Assembly: GCA_030295365.1 (NCBI GenBank)
Contig: AP027062.1
Span: 764,001-828,000, forward strand
DNA from: Candidatus Rickettsia kotlanii
Lineage (GTDB): Bacteria; Pseudomonadota; Alphaproteobacteria; Rickettsiales; Rickettsiaceae
Direction: 5' to 3'
Length of the DNA: 64,000 nt
The first letter of the stretch is position 1. Every line of letters starts with the position of its first letter. The position numbers were made by a program, and so were the translations under genes. Of the stretch, positions 18,760 through 27,849 are shown piece after piece. The notes under the pieces were generated by a model that was given only the letters and a program-made list of their open reading frames with translations, searched no databases and was not told where the DNA came from.

Positions 18760-18836
18760 CCGTGACTTGATTTCGGTATCCAGTTAAAAATACTATTAGT
18801 TGTTTTTGAATCCCGTGGTCAAGCCACGGGATGATA
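18760..18836. repeat. Family C palindromic repeat, copy 1
   Basis: One arm is ccgtgacttgatttcggtatc and the other tcccgtggtcaagccacggg, with an AT-rich interior containing aaaaatactattagttgttttt. It lies between the converging tolB and rpoH genes, where it may serve as a two-way terminator. Confidence 0.75.
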
Positions 18837-18849
18837 GTCCAATAAGGCA

Positions 18850-19731
18850 TTAAGCTACTTCTCTACTATGGTTTAAAATAAACTTCTTTATTTTTGCAAA
18901 AGCCGTATTTTCTATTTGTCTAATACGTTCCTTAGAAATATTATACTCATTGCTTAGAATATCTAGAGTTTTAGGAGTATCCGTTAATTTACGCTCTGTT
19001 AAAATACGAAGCTCCCTATCGTTTAAAATCTTCATAGCATTTGATAGTAACTGCCTTTTACTGGTAGAATTTTGCTTATCAATAGCCATAGCTTCAGGAG
19101 TAGGGCGTGTTTCCGCTAATAGTTCTATTAATTCTCTGGATTCTGCATCGTCACTATTTATAGAGTTATTTAACGATAAATCAGGACCTGAAATTCTAGT
19201 ATTCATTTCAGAAACTTCATTAACCGAAACGCCTAGCTCATCTGCTATTTGTGCAAAATCATCGGTAGTAATAGCCCTTGAGTATAAATTAGTAATTTTA
19301 TGCTTAACTTTATTAAGACTAAAAAATAATTTTTTTTGTGCAGCCGTTGTTCCCATCTTTACTAATGACCAAGATTTTAATATATATTCTTGTATGGCTG
19401 CTTTAATCCACCACATCGCATATGTTGATAGGCGAAAACCAAGTTTGGGATTGAATTTTTTTACTGCCTGCATTAAACCTATATTACCTTCTGAAACCAA
19501 TTCGGTAATAGGAAGACCGTAAGTCCTATAGCCACTTGCAATTTTTGCAACAAGTTTAAGATGGCTTGTTACTAATTTATGTGCAGCTTGTAAATCATTC
19601 CCTTCTAAATAGGATTTTGCTAATAACAATTCTTCTTCTTGTGTAAGTGAAGGAATTTTATTAATTTTCTGTAAGTAGCTATAAAATCCTGATTCGCTAG
19701 AAATTGCTAATGCATTAATATTATTAGTCAT
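18850..19731 (-). CDS. rpoH: RNA polymerase heat-shock sigma factor RpoH (sigma-32)
   Basis: It directs transcription of heat-shock genes. The 293-residue protein has region 2 with LVTSHLKLVAKIASGYRTYGLP and the -10-binding FRLSTYAMWWIKAAIQEYIL. The RpoH box follows (AAQKKLFFSLNKVK, about residues 127-140), which separates it from housekeeping sigma factors. The C-terminal region 4 helix-turn-helix is EYNISKERIRQIENTAFAKI. Likely targets in this window include hslVU, but I did not identify a clear heat-shock promoter. Confidence 0.95.
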   Translation of the reverse strand: MTNNINALAISSESGFYSYLQKINKIPSLTQEEELLLAKSYLEGNDLQAAHKLVTSHLKLVAKIASGYRTYGLPITELVSEGNIGLMQAVKKFNPKLGFRLSTYAMWWIKAAIQEYILKSWSLVKMGTTAAQKKLFFSLNKVKHKITNLYSRAITTDDFAQIADELGVSVNEVSEMNTRISGPDLSLNNSINSDDAESRELIELLAETRPTPEAMAIDKQNSTSKRQLLSNAMKILNDRELRILTERKLTDTPKTLDILSNEYNISKERIRQIENTAFAKIKKFILNHSREVA

Positions 19732-19819
19732 ACTAACCTTAAAAACTATTTTTTTTATATTAACACATATATGATCTAAAATAAACTTTTTCTAGAGTAT
19801 TTTTAAATAAAATCAAATA

Positions 19820-20386
19820 ATGTCTAAAAAATCCAATAAAAATTTAGCTTTTTCCTTGCTGGGATTAATAATTAGTATGGTGTTACTCAGTTTTGCTTCC
19901 GTACCTATCTATAATTTATTTTGTAAAGTTACAGGATATGGCGGCACTACTGCAAAAGAAATGGTGAGTGTATATTCTAAGGTAAAAGGCACTAAACCTA
20001 TAATTATCGAGTTTGATGCTAATGTTGATAAAGATTTACCTTGGCGGTTTATTCCAAGGCAGCAAAGAGTGCAAATTGTTCCGGGGCAGAATACTCTAGT
20101 GTTCTATGAAACGGAGAATCTAAGTGATAACGATATAATAGGTACTTCCGTATATAATGTTACTCCAAATAAAGCAGGAAAATATTTCGTAAAAATTCAT
20201 TGTTTTTGTTTTGAAGAACAATTATTAAAAGCCGGCGAAAAAGTCTTAATGCCGGTTACGTTTTATATAGATAAGGATTTTGAGCTTGACCCTGAAATGC
20301 AAGACATTAAAGTACTTACTTTATCTTATAGTTTTTTTAAAGTACGAGAGATGTCGTCATTTCGAGGAAATTACGTAAGTAATTGA
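19820..20386 (+). CDS. ctaG: Cytochrome c oxidase assembly protein CtaG/Cox11
   Basis: A membrane-anchored copper chaperone that delivers copper to the CuB site of cytochrome oxidase. The 188-residue protein has one N-terminal membrane helix ([20 protein letters not shown]), the conserved [16 protein letters not shown], and the copper motif CFCFEEQ (about residues 132-138) followed by MPVTFYID. The final residues, about [10 protein letters not shown], are encoded by a family A repeat whose consensus starts at 20355, so the native C-terminus was replaced or extended by the element. Confidence 0.95.
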   Translation: MSKKSNKNLAFSLLGLIISMVLLSFASVPIYNLFCKVTGYGGTTAKEMVSVYSKVKGTKPIIIEFDANVDKDLPWRFIPRQQRVQIVPGQNTLVFYETENLSDNDIIGTSVYNVTPNKAGKYFVKIHCFCFEEQLLKAGEKVLMPVTFYIDKDFELDPEMQDIKVLTLSYSFFKVREMSSFRGNYVSN

Positions 20387-20456
20387 CGAAGCAATCTCAG
20401 GAGTTTGTTATTATTTCCTGAGATTGCCACGCTCTCTACGTTTGCTTGTAATGACG
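20355..20456. repeat. Family A palindromic repeat, copy 5, overlapping ctaG
   Basis: It starts cgtcatttcgaggaaattac inside the ctaG reading frame and ends cttgtaatgacg. The first 32 bases are translated as the CtaG tail and supply its stop codon. Confidence 0.85.
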
Positions 20457-20483
20457 GCTTTGGAATTGTACAACAACACCGGC

Positions 20484-21464
20484 TCATTGAGTATACTCGA
20501 CAACCCATTTACGAAGTCTAACAATCGGCGTAGTATTTATAAGAGCAGTAGAAGGTAAAACTTTGCCGTTAGTATTAAAATTAATTATAGGATCTATACC
20601 GTATATGCTATACCAAGGTTTTAACGGTGAGCTATTTGAATATTTACGGTGGAACCAAGATAAAGAAGGTGTTGTTTCTTCATATTCTATTACTTTAACT
20701 GATTGTGGATTTTTATGATATATAAGGCTAAGTACCGATTGATCGGAATGATGCCATTTATATTCATCATAATTAGGATGGATATTATAATCTTTGCCTG
20801 AAAGAATTCTAATATCTTCACAACTTTTTAGCCATTTTTCAATGAAAGAACGAGAAAGCTCGGTATTACGCACAATAATAACGGCACTCCAAATGTGATC
20901 GTCATTTCTGCATTCGTCTGTAAGGCAATCCATTAAAGCAAAAGTTTCGCCTTTAACAAAACTACCGTTTTTACGATTGCGATCATGTACCAGTAATATA
21001 TCATTATCGCCTAAAAGATTTGTTAAATTACTGATATGCTTTTTAATAACAAATGCTGAATCTAAATATACTATAATAGCTCCTTCTGATGCATTTTTCA
21101 TTGTTTCAAGTATAATATAAGGCTTCCATAGCCATAATCCCGCTCCTGCAGGTTCATTAAAAATTTCTTGGTTTTTTTCTATAAACGCTTGATTTATGTG
21201 CTTTTTCTTATAGTTAAATATGAAGTCTATACCTTTATTAATTGCATAATGAGTGGTTGCATTTTGATTACGATAAATATACTCTGGACCGTCGGCATAA
21301 GAAACTAAATAAATTGGTTCTTTTATAGAATTCTGAATAGATAAATCTACTTTTTGTAATGATAAGTCATTAATAAAACCTTGACGTGCATATTCTAAAA
21401 TAATCAGTATGAAATAAATTAGAGTTAATGTAATAACTATTTTGTATAATATTTTAAATAACAT
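20484..21464 (-). CDS. Membrane-anchored glycosyltransferase-like protein
   Basis: The 326-residue protein has an N-terminal membrane segment (IVITLTLIYFILIILEYA), so it is probably a type II inner-membrane protein facing outward. The body contains GAGLWLWKPYIILETMKNA, a signature seen in a family of glycosyltransferase-like proteins, then IIVYLDSAFVI, where YLDS could serve as a DxD-like site, and DDHIWSAVIIVRNTELSRSF and WHHSDQSVLSLI. The acceptor and donor are unknown. No neighbour points to a pathway. Confidence 0.6.
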   Translation of the reverse strand: MLFKILYKIVITLTLIYFILIILEYARQGFINDLSLQKVDLSIQNSIKEPIYLVSYADGPEYIYRNQNATTHYAINKGIDFIFNYKKKHINQAFIEKNQEIFNEPAGAGLWLWKPYIILETMKNASEGAIIVYLDSAFVIKKHISNLTNLLGDNDILLVHDRNRKNGSFVKGETFALMDCLTDECRNDDHIWSAVIIVRNTELSRSFIEKWLKSCEDIRILSGKDYNIHPNYDEYKWHHSDQSVLSLIYHKNPQSVKVIEYEETTPSLSWFHRKYSNSSPLKPWYSIYGIDPIINFNTNGKVLPSTALINTTPIVRLRKWVVEYTQ

Positions 21465-21517
21465 GTAATTTTTGCATTATTTGAAGTATTTTGTCATTCC
21501 CACGTGGATTAGTAAAT

Positions 21518-21606
21518 CGTCATTGCACGGAAATTGCATAGCAATCTCAGGCATTCTGTACTACTTCATGAGATTGCCACACAGCCTACGGCTGCTTGCA
21601 ATGACG
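21518..21606. repeat. Family A palindromic repeat, copy 6
   Basis: cgtcattgcacggaaattgc at the left and gcttgcaatgacg at the right. It lies between the divergent glycosyltransferase-like gene and mnmA, in the shared upstream region. Confidence 0.83.
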
Positions 21607-21715
21607 AAATTGATAATTATTAGCCAACGCCAATTATAGCATTTTAATATCTTAAAAGATAGTGTTGTAATTTAATTATAAATTTAGTATAACCTACTAT
21701 TTGTATAAGGTTGGT

Positions 21716-22813
21716 ATGATTAATTTAGGGGATAAGCAGTCTACTATAGTTGTTGCAATGTCAGGCGGAGTTGATAGTTCGGCGGTTGCTGCAATATTGC
21801 ATGAACAAGGACATAATATTATAGGTATTACCTTGCAGCTATATGATCATGGTATGGCAGTAGGGAAGAAAAATGCCTGTTGTGCCGGTCAGGATATTTA
21901 CGATGCTAAAATGGTAGCAAATAAGCTAGGTATCCCCCATTACGTGCTTGATTATGAGAGCAAATTTAAAGAGTCGGTAATAGATAATTTCGTTGATAGC
22001 TATTTACAAGGTGAAACACCGCTTCCATGTGTGCAATGTAATAAATCGGTAAAGTTCAGAGATCTAATTAAAACGGCTAGAGAACTTGGAGCAGATAAGC
22101 TTGCTACCGGTCATTACGTACGAAAAATAAACGGTGATAACGGAGCAGAATTACATACAGGGCTTGATCCAACAAAAGATCAAAGTTATTTTTTATTTAC
22201 GACAACTAAAGAGCAATTAGAATATTTACGTTTCCCTCTAGGAGGGTTTACTAAGGGTGAAACACGAAAGCTTGCTAGTAAATTTGGGCTTGAGGTAGCG
22301 GATAAGCCCGACAGCCAAGATATTTGTTTCGTACCTGACGGAAATTATAAGAGTGTAATAAATAAAATACGTCCAAATAGCAGTGAAAGCGGTAAAATTA
22401 TTCACGTAAACGGGTTTGAGTTAGGAGAGCATAGCGGTATAATTAACTACACCATAGGGCAACGTCGTGGTCTTGGTATAGCTTATAATGAGCCTTTATA
22501 TGTAGTAAAGATTGATCCTAAGGATAATATAGTATATGTAGGACCGGAGTCCGCATTAAATGTGCAGGAATTTATCATTAGAGATGTGAATTGGCTTGCA
22601 GATGAGATTAAAGATAACGAAAAGTTAGAAGTAGCAGTTAAAATTCGCTCGACAAGACCGTCACGTCTAGCCGAAATAAGTAAACTCAATGATGATAAAA
22701 TGAAAGTAAAATTTTTATGCGAAGAAAGGGCCGTTGCCCCTGGGCAAGCATGCGTTATTTATGCTGGCGAAAGAGTACTAGGTGGTGGGTGGATTACTAG
22801 AGAGATAAGGTAA
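21716..22813 (+). CDS. mnmA: tRNA-specific 2-thiouridylase MnmA
   Basis: It thiolates U34 of tRNA Lys, Glu and Gln. I choose ATG 21716 (MINLGDKQS) over the TTG at 21701 because AAGG lies 5 bases upstream of the ATG and the longer form adds only MYKVG. The 365-residue protein has the PP-loop motif SGGVDSS near residue 15, the first catalytic cysteine in TPLPCVQCNK and the second in SQDICFVPDG. The stop runs into a family A repeat. Confidence 0.96.
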   Translation: MINLGDKQSTIVVAMSGGVDSSAVAAILHEQGHNIIGITLQLYDHGMAVGKKNACCAGQDIYDAKMVANKLGIPHYVLDYESKFKESVIDNFVDSYLQGETPLPCVQCNKSVKFRDLIKTARELGADKLATGHYVRKINGDNGAELHTGLDPTKDQSYFLFTTTKEQLEYLRFPLGGFTKGETRKLASKFGLEVADKPDSQDICFVPDGNYKSVINKIRPNSSESGKIIHVNGFELGEHSGIINYTIGQRRGLGIAYNEPLYVVKIDPKDNIVYVGPESALNVQEFIIRDVNWLADEIKDNEKLEVAVKIRSTRPSRLAEISKLNDDKMKVKFLCEERAVAPGQACVIYAGERVLGGGWITREIR

Positions 22814-22893
22814 TTATTGCGAGGAGCAAAGCGACGTGGCAATCTAGTTAGAACTTCTGAGGTTGCCACGCTCCTTTTAGTCGCTCGCAATGA
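22812..22893. repeat. Family A palindromic repeat, copy 7 (short)
   Basis: Reads ttattgcgaggagcaaagcg ... tcgctcgcaatgac, about 80 bp. It starts at the mnmA stop codon and precedes the permease gene. Confidence 0.82.
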
Positions 22894-22926
22894 CACAAAA
22901 TAAGCTCACTAAAACAGGAGAAACTA

Positions 22927-24324
22927 ATGAGTTTGTTAAGAAAGAAAAGTTTTGAATCAGTAAAAGAGATAGGCAGCTCAAGCGGTCTTAGCAAGACGCT
23001 TGGAGCATTCGATTTAATATTACTGGGTCTTGGTGCGATGATCGGCACGGGCGTATTTGTCGTTACCGGTATAATTGCTGCTAAATATTCAGGACCTGCA
23101 GTAATGTTATCTTATGCGATTGCAGGTGTTACCTGTATCTTTGTAGCGCTTGTTTATACTGAACTTGCTGCAATGCTTCCGACATCAGGAAGTATTTACA
23201 CTTATTCCTATGTAGCATTTGGCGAAGTGTTTGCTTGGATGATCGGTAGTGTTATAATATTAGAACTTGGTTTTGCTGCAGGAATAGTAGCTGCAGGTTG
23301 GTCGGGCTACGTACAAGGAATACTAGCAACAGGTGGAATCAATTTACCGAAAGAATTAACTACTGTACCGACAAACGGCGGTATAATAAATTTACCGGCA
23401 TTTTTAATCTCGGGATTTATTGGATTTATTTTATATTTAGGTACTAAAGATAGTAAGAGACTAAATGCAATTTTAGTTTTCATAAAAATGGCTGCAATAT
23501 TCGTATTTATACTCGCTGCTGTCCCTCATTTTGATGCTACTAACTGGAGTAATTTTATGCCTTTCGGTTTTAGTAATGTTTTAGTAGGTGCGTCTATTTT
23601 ATTCTTAGCTTTTACAGGTTTTGGAACGATTGCAACTACAGCTGAGGAGTGTAAAAACCCAAAACGCGATATAATGATCGGTATTATTGGCTCACTTGTT
23701 CTAACTACTATAGTTTATGTAACGATGGCAGGGCTTGTTACCGGTATTGCACTTTTTGATCAGTTAAATAACGATCAACCACTTGCTTATGCTTTAACTA
23801 TCAATAATAGCAAGATCGGCTCTGCTATTGTTGCAACCGGAGCAGTTTGTGGTATGATGACGGTGTTGATGATGAATATTTACGGTGTTTCTCGTATTTT
23901 TTATGCTATTGCACGTGACGGTTTACTACCGAAAAATTTTGCAAAGCTGCACTCAAAATATGATAGTCCATATATTACGATTATAATATTTGCTTCTTTA
24001 GCCGCTATCCTTGGAGGATTTTGTTCTACGGAATTATTAACGCAATTAACTTCAATGGGAGCTCTTATTGATTATATAACCGTTACAATAATAGTGGTAT
24101 TATTTAGGGTAAAGCTACCTGATGCTCAAAGACCTTTTAGATGTCCTTTAATATTTATTATCGTACCGTTTATTTTAATTGCTTGTGTATATTTACTATT
24201 TATTCAAATATATGACAGTGAATTTAAGCTATTAACCGCAGGTCGTGCATTAATATATTGGTTTATTACAATATTTGTTTTGTATATTATAAGATCGTTT
24301 TTTATGCAAAAAGAGCAGAATTAA
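22927..24324 (+). CDS. APC-family amino acid permease
   Basis: An inner-membrane amino acid transporter of the cationic/basic amino acid type. The 465-residue protein has about 12 hydrophobic segments. The APC signature is near the start (ILLGLGAMIGTGVFVVTG, about residues 33-50), with ALVYTELAAMLPTSGSIYTY and FLAFTGFGTIATTAEECKNP, all typical of the CAT/YfnA branch. AGGAG lies 8 bases before the ATG. Such permeases fit an obligate intracellular parasite that imports host amino acids. The exact substrate is not deducible. Confidence 0.9.
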   Translation: MSLLRKKSFESVKEIGSSSGLSKTLGAFDLILLGLGAMIGTGVFVVTGIIAAKYSGPAVMLSYAIAGVTCIFVALVYTELAAMLPTSGSIYTYSYVAFGEVFAWMIGSVIILELGFAAGIVAAGWSGYVQGILATGGINLPKELTTVPTNGGIINLPAFLISGFIGFILYLGTKDSKRLNAILVFIKMAAIFVFILAAVPHFDATNWSNFMPFGFSNVLVGASILFLAFTGFGTIATTAEECKNPKRDIMIGIIGSLVLTTIVYVTMAGLVTGIALFDQLNNDQPLAYALTINNSKIGSAIVATGAVCGMMTVLMMNIYGVSRIFYAIARDGLLPKNFAKLHSKYDSPYITIIIFASLAAILGGFCSTELLTQLTSMGALIDYITVTIIVVLFRVKLPDAQRPFRCPLIFIIVPFILIACVYLLFIQIYDSEFKLLTAGRALIYWFITIFVLYIIRSFFMQKEQN

Positions 24325-24336
24325 GAGGGGGCTATC

Positions 24337-24435
24337 CGTCATTGCAAGCGAACGTAGAGAGCGTGGCAATCTCATGAAGTAGTACAAAATGCCTGAGATT
24401 GCCATATCGAGGCTTTGCCTCTCCTCGCAATGACG
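24337..24435. repeat. Family A palindromic repeat, copy 8
   Basis: cgtcattgcaagcgaacgta at the left, tctcctcgcaatgacg at the right. The hisS frame is open upstream through part of this element, which explains an over-long apparent start. Confidence 0.85.
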
Positions 24436-24473
24436 AGTTAGTAGTATCCATGCAACAAAGCAAAATTAACCAA

Positions 24474-25718
24474 ATGACTGAAAAGGTGCGACCACTCCGA
24501 GGAATGAAAGATCTCTTGCCGGATGATTATAAAGTTCACGACTATATAATTAACAAAGCAAGAGCTGTTGGAGTATTGTACGGCTATAAACAAATGAGTA
24601 CTCCTATTTTGGAGTATACTAAAGTCTTTAACCGTTCGATGGGTGAAAGCTCTGACGTAATCAGCAAAGAAATCTATAGTTTTTTAGATAAAAGCAATGA
24701 TTCCGTAGCATTACGACCTGAATTTACAGCATGTATTATAAGAAGCCTCATCTCAAACGGATTACAACATAAATTACCATTAAAGTTTTGCTCTACCGGT
24801 CCTGTTTTTCGTTATGATAGACCGCAAGCAGGGCGTCAAAGACAATTTCACCAACTAAATTATGAGTATATTGGTGCTAAAGGAGCAATTACTGATGCTG
24901 ACACTTTGAAGTTAGCCGTTGATATATTAAAAGCACTCGAAATAGAGCAGGATACTACCTTAGAGCTTAACTCTCTTGGATGTAATGAATCAAGAAGCGT
25001 TTATCAGCAAAAATTAGTAGAATATCTAAATGATTTTAAAGATCAATTATCAGAAGAAAGCAAAATAAGGTTATCCAAAAATCCAATGCGGATACTTGAT
25101 TCTAAAAGTGAAACCGATCAGAAAATAATAGCAAACGCACCGGTTTTATCTGAATATTACACTGATGAATCCAAAGCATATTTTGAGGAGTTGATAAAGT
25201 ATCTAGATATTTTAGGTGTGAAATATAGCATAAATCCACGCTTGGTTAGAGGGCTTGATTATTATTGCCATACTGCTTTTGAATTCACTACAAAAAAGCT
25301 AGGGAGCCAATCTACTATTCTAGCCGGTGGACGTTATGACGGGCTTGCTAAAATCATGGGTAATAACGATGATGTGCCGGCTATCGGTTTTGCTGCTGGT
25401 ATTGAGCGAATTGCTTTAATGCGGGAATATAATATATCTGAAGTTAATCCGGTATTTGTATTACCTATAGGCAAAAATAATATTTGCTATGCTTTAGAAA
25501 TTGTAGATAAATTGCGAACAGAAAATATTGCTATTATCATAGAACCCCTAGGTAAAATAGCTAAAAGAATGCAACGCATTTTTAATGAAAATGCTAAATT
25601 TATTATTTTTATAGGTGACGAAGAGCAGGCGAATAATAACTTAAAAATTAAAGACTTAAAAAAAGAAGAAGAATATATAGTAGATTTTGCAAAAGCTCTT
25701 GAGCTATTGAAGAAATAA
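24474..25718 (+). CDS. hisS: Histidyl-tRNA synthetase
   Basis: It charges tRNA-His. The class II motifs are present: motif 1 region [18 protein letters not shown], motif 2 [23 protein letters not shown], the histidine-specific [15 protein letters not shown], and motif 3 [15 protein letters not shown] choose ATG 24474 ([13 protein letters not shown]), giving 414 residues, the usual size. An in-frame ATG at 24450 would add 8 residues. The ATG at 24399 lies inside the repeat and is rejected. Confidence 0.96.
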   Translation: MTEKVRPLRGMKDLLPDDYKVHDYIINKARAVGVLYGYKQMSTPILEYTKVFNRSMGESSDVISKEIYSFLDKSNDSVALRPEFTACIIRSLISNGLQHKLPLKFCSTGPVFRYDRPQAGRQRQFHQLNYEYIGAKGAITDADTLKLAVDILKALEIEQDTTLELNSLGCNESRSVYQQKLVEYLNDFKDQLSEESKIRLSKNPMRILDSKSETDQKIIANAPVLSEYYTDESKAYFEELIKYLDILGVKYSINPRLVRGLDYYCHTAFEFTTKKLGSQSTILAGGRYDGLAKIMGNNDDVPAIGFAAGIERIALMREYNISEVNPVFVLPIGKNNICYALEIVDKLRTENIAIIIEPLGKIAKRMQRIFNENAKFIIFIGDEEQANNNLKIKDLKKEEEYIVDFAKALELLKK

Positions 25719-25857
25719 GATTTTTTATTGTTATATCGTGAACCTTCCATGGTATCAAACTAACTTTAAGTAATAAGCATTTATGAGTCTTGCCACAACC
25801 CGTATGGCTCTTATGTTATGCCTGCATAATAGGTCTTGTTGTGTGGATACTGAAGGT

Positions 25858-25970
25858 CGTCATTGCAAGGGAAAACTGTAAGTTGTGATGCAGCAATCCA
25901 GTAAAAAATTCTGATTTACAGAATTTTTTTATTATTGTTTTGGACTGCCACCAGTCTACGACTACTCCTA
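25858..25970. repeat. Family A repeat variant, 3' end diverged
   Basis: cgtcattgcaagggaaaactgtaagt, a centre with attctgatttacagaatt, and ggactgccaccagtctacgactact, which parallels the copy at 36477. The closing half-palindrome is missing, apparently where decayed coding sequence begins. Confidence 0.65.
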
Positions 25971-26414
25971 AGAATTTCTTATCTTGAACATTATTAAAAG
26001 CTGTGATTTTTGAATATTCATCTTGTTGTTTTTCTTGTAAAAAATAATCTTCATAGTCCTTATAATTCTTTGGAAGATTTAATATAAATCTAGCATATTG
26101 TTCTAACTGAACGTTAGTTAACCAAGTAAATATAGAATATAAATTTGCTCTATAGTCTGAAGAAAAAATAACAGCAACTTTTGATTGTTTTATCTTTTCT
26201 CTCTCAATAACGTTATTAGATAATATAATAACTCTTTATTAAAATGTTTTTTATTTTCTTGAGCTTGAATGATTATATCAAACAACTCAGTTTCTAATTC
26301 GTCTGAGGTAAATAATTGTTTGTATTTATTAAGCCATGGACCAAAAGCTATAGATTCAAGTTTTTTAAATATTGAATTAATTTTATGTGCAACTTTAAAT
26401 TTAAGAGCAGCGTT
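25916..26414 (-). pseudogene. Decayed gene of unknown function
   Basis: On the minus strand the frame reads ALKFKVAHKINSIFKKLESI, AFGPWLNKYKQLFTSDELET and ELFDIIIQAQENKKHFNKEL, then hits a frameshift near 26215. It resumes as KIKQSKVAVIFSSDYRANLY, FTWLTNVQLEQYARFILNLP and KQQDEYSKITAFNNVQDKKF. The last residues (VVDWWQSKTIIKKIL) are read into the family A repeat and stop at 25916. No start codon was found at the 5' end and no family is recognised. It is the main content of the roughly 970-bp gap between hisS and tolQ. Confidence 0.5.
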
Positions 26415-26493
26415 TTATATCAAAAATTGACATAAATCAAGAGATATTAAATTAATGGTTTACAAAATATGTATCACCTCATGATTTATTCAC

Positions 26494-26570
26494 AGAATCC
26501 AGCTAAAAATACTAATATTATTAGTATTTTTAGTTGTTCTCTGGATACCATGGTCAAGCCACGGTATGAC
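26494..26570. repeat. Family C palindromic repeat, copy 2
   Basis: Contains agctaaaaatactaatatta / ttagtatttttagttg as an inner inverted repeat and ends with catggtcaagccacggtatgac. It lies about 120 bp before tolQ. Confidence 0.7.
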
Positions 26571-26692
26571 ACTGAAGTGTTTTTCAAAAGCCATACTAAA
26601 TTGATTACTAAAATTTTTCACATAACCTAATGACAAAAATAAAATATGAATATATTATTTAATTTTAGAATAATTTAAATAATATATATTCA

Positions 26693-27418
26693 ATGAGTGC
26701 AGATACTAATATTAGCAATGGTTTAGAAGTCGTTACGCAAGATCATTTATCGATTTTTTCTTTAATAAGCTCCTCCGACATTATCGGTAAGTCAGTTATG
26801 CTGATGTTACTTATTGCCTCTATTTGGTCATGGGCTATTATTTTGGATAAAATATTTAAGCTAGCGCAAGTGCAGAAAAGCATGCGGGCATTTGAAAATG
26901 TGTTTTGGTCCGGTGGAGTATTAGAGCAATTATATGAAAGCATAAAAAGGTCGGTTAATAATCCGCTAGCTTTAATTTTTGTCTCAGCTATGGATGAGTG
27001 TAAAAGCTTAAGCACTAAAGGGCTTTCTGAAGGCTTAAAAAACAACCATAAAGAGCGTATAATGGGTGCAATGTACTTAGCTCAAAATAGGGAAGTCGAA
27101 AAGCTCGAGAAAAATTTAAGTTTTTTGGCAACTGTTGGATCAAGTGCTCCTTTCGTAGGTTTATTCGGTACCGTTTGGGGGATTATGCATAGCTTCCAAT
27201 CGATTGCTACTTCAAAAAATACTTCTCTTGCCGTAGTAGCTCCTGGAATTGCCGAGGCATTACTTGCAACTGCGATAGGCTTATTTGCAGCTATTCCGGC
27301 AGTAATTTTTTATAATTATCTGATTTCCCGTATTACTCTTATTAATAATAAGATTGAAGATTTTATTGGTGAGTTAAACTCTATACTTTCTAAGGCAATT
27401 GATCAGGAGAAAATGTAA
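26693..27418 (+). CDS. tolQ: Tol-Pal system protein TolQ
   Basis: An inner-membrane proton-channel subunit (MotA/TolQ/ExbB family) that powers TolA. The 241-residue protein has three membrane helices: one at about residues 30-50 (SVMLMLLIASIWSWAIIL), then AFLATVGSSAPFVGLFGTVWGIMHSF-type sequence near 142-165, and a third containing GIAEALLATAIGLFAAIPAVIFYN. The family motif SAPFVGLFGTVWGIM is clear. Its stop overlaps the tolR start (TAATG). Confidence 0.95.
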   Translation: MSADTNISNGLEVVTQDHLSIFSLISSSDIIGKSVMLMLLIASIWSWAIILDKIFKLAQVQKSMRAFENVFWSGGVLEQLYESIKRSVNNPLALIFVSAMDECKSLSTKGLSEGLKNNHKERIMGAMYLAQNREVEKLEKNLSFLATVGSSAPFVGLFGTVWGIMHSFQSIATSKNTSLAVVAPGIAEALLATAIGLFAAIPAVIFYNYLISRITLINNKIEDFIGELNSILSKAIDQEKM

Positions 27419-27849
27419 TGGCTATAAAGCTTGCCGGAAGTAATAGAAAAAGTAAAAGAGTGGTAGTTAGTGAAATTAACGTTACGCCGCTTGTTGACGT
27501 GATGCTTGTGCTATTAATTATTTTCATGATTACTTCTCCAATGCTTGTTTCAGGAGTAAACGTGGATTTGCCTGAGACAAATTCAAGCCCGATTTCAGGT
27601 CAGGATGAGCCTTTGGTTGTTACTATCAATAATAAAGGCAAAATTTTCTTACTTGAAATTCCAATAGAAAGAGTGCATTTAACCGACAAGCTTGCAAATA
27701 TCGCTAAAGAAAAAAAGGATGCTAGAATTTTTGTAAGAGGCGATAGAAATGTTTCTTATGGGCAGGTAGTAGAGATAGTTGCTGAAATTCATGCTGCCGG
27801 CTTTTCTCGTGTAGCTCTTATTTCAAATATTAAAAATAATGAAAAGTAA
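27418..27849 (+). CDS. tolR: Tol-Pal system protein TolR (ExbD family)
   Basis: The partner of TolQ in the proton-driven stator. The 143-residue protein has one membrane helix near residues 20-42 with the conserved INVTPLVDVMLVLLIIFMIT, whose Asp is the proton-carrying residue. The periplasmic domain ends FVRGDRNVSYGQVVEIVAEI, typical of TolR. It is coupled to tolQ by one shared base and overlaps the tolA start by 11 bp. Confidence 0.95.
   Translation: MAIKLAGSNRKSKRVVVSEINVTPLVDVMLVLLIIFMITSPMLVSGVNVDLPETNSSPISGQDEPLVVTINNKGKIFLLEIPIERVHLTDKLANIAKEKKDARIFVRGDRNVSYGQVVEIVAEIHAAGFSRVALISNIKNNEK

Noticed and set aside
18950-19522. 190-residue open frame on the plus strand
   Set aside because: It is antisense to the well-supported rpoH gene and has no recognisable features.
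24399-24473. Upstream extension of hisS to the ATG at 24399
   Set aside because: The extra 25 residues are encoded by a family A repeat and are not part of histidyl-tRNA synthetases. ATG 24474 gives the usual length.
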